DNA of 37,850 bases from Bacteroidota bacterium (GTDB lineage: Bacteria; Bacteroidota; Rhodothermia; Rhodothermales; Rubricoccaceae): assembly GCA_022561755.1 (NCBI GenBank), contig JADFQN010000010.1, positions 1 to 37,850 of the forward strand, in the 5' to 3' direction. How positions within the stretch are numbered: the stretch's first letter is position 1; each line of letters starts with the position of its first letter. The translations under genes were made by a program, and so were the position numbers. Below the pieces are notes generated by a model. It was not told the DNA's origin and did no database searches. It was given only the letters and a program-made list of their open reading frames with translations. Below are positions 37,427 through 37,850 of this stretch, piece after piece.

Positions 37427-37850
37427 TCATTCTTCCTCCACAATGGGAGAAAACGCCCCATCCTCTCCCCCGTTTCCTGCCAGTGTCGCAGAGTTCACGG
37501 CTCCGTCGCCGATGGGTCCGTCCAGTACAAAGTGCGAAAATCGGGACAGCATCCTATCCAGTTCCGATGCGTTTTTCCCCGAAGCACGGTAACGAATCCG
37601 GACGACCGGTTCTGGCTCACTATGCCCTGATGCCATAACCGTTTTTTCCGAAAGGACTTCAGCAACGCGGTGAACGTGGGCGCGGCTCTTCGCCTCCGCA
37701 ACAGGCAGCAGCGCTTCGCGCTCCACGTATTCAGCTTCGATGAAGCATCGCACCTGCTTGCGTAGGCCATCCAACCCGATTCCGCGCAGGGCGGAAACGA
37801 AAGCGGCGTGGTCGTACTCAGCTTTCAGGGCCGAAACGAGGCCTCGCACC
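37427..37850 (-). CDS. hflX: C-terminal part of an HflX-like GTPase (runs off right edge)
   Basis: AAFVSALRGIGLDGLRKQVRCFIEAEYVEREALLPVAEAKSRAHVHRVAEVLSEKTV...VVRIRYRASGKNASELDRML resembles the end of the HflX G-domain plus C-terminal domain. Confidence 0.6.
   Translation of the reverse strand, partial: VRGLVSALKAEYDHAAFVSALRGIGLDGLRKQVRCFIEAEYVEREALLPVAEAKSRAHVHRVAEVLSEKTVMASGHSEPEPVVRIRYRASGKNASELDRMLSRFSHFVLDGPIGDGAVNSATLAGNGGEDGAFSPIVEEE

Overview
The window looks like a high-GC chromosomal segment of a Bacteroidota/Rhodothermota-type bacterium; taxonomy is inferred from a SusC-type receptor, a T9SS-like C-terminal domain and a PorV-like barrel. The core is a minus-strand dcw division/cell-wall cluster (mraZ-rsmH-ftsL-ftsI-murE-mraY-murD-ftsW-murG-murC-ftsQ-ftsA-ftsZ). 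A divergent LexA-like regulator, a DUF819 membrane protein, a NUDIX hydrolase and pyrG follow. Next comes a GDP-heptose-type set (gmhB, gmhA, hddA, hddC) with an AI-2E-family permease and a GT4 glycosyltransferase, then a PorV-like barrel, a decayed T9SS-cargo pseudogene, a GT2 glycosyltransferase, gyrB, a decayed MNT nucleotidyltransferase, a CBS protein and the end of an HflX-like GTPase. Most genes are ordinary housekeeping genes; the unexpected signal is between them. I see: (i) three MITE-like terminal-inverted-repeat families, including a nested insertion and an A/B chimera; (ii) short CCCCG..CGGGG palindromes embedded inside one MITE copy; (iii) intergenic tracts with strict 7-nt (or 8-nt) periodicity, often as inverted pairs; (iv) an in-frame 114-bp duplication at the 5' end of murG; (v) two other REP-like palindrome classes; (vi) a LexA-like protein apparently lacking the Ser/Lys protease dyad, with two GGTGAA-N6-TTCACC candidate operators 42 bp apart facing mraZ. 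All calls are by eye from sequence; no database search was run.
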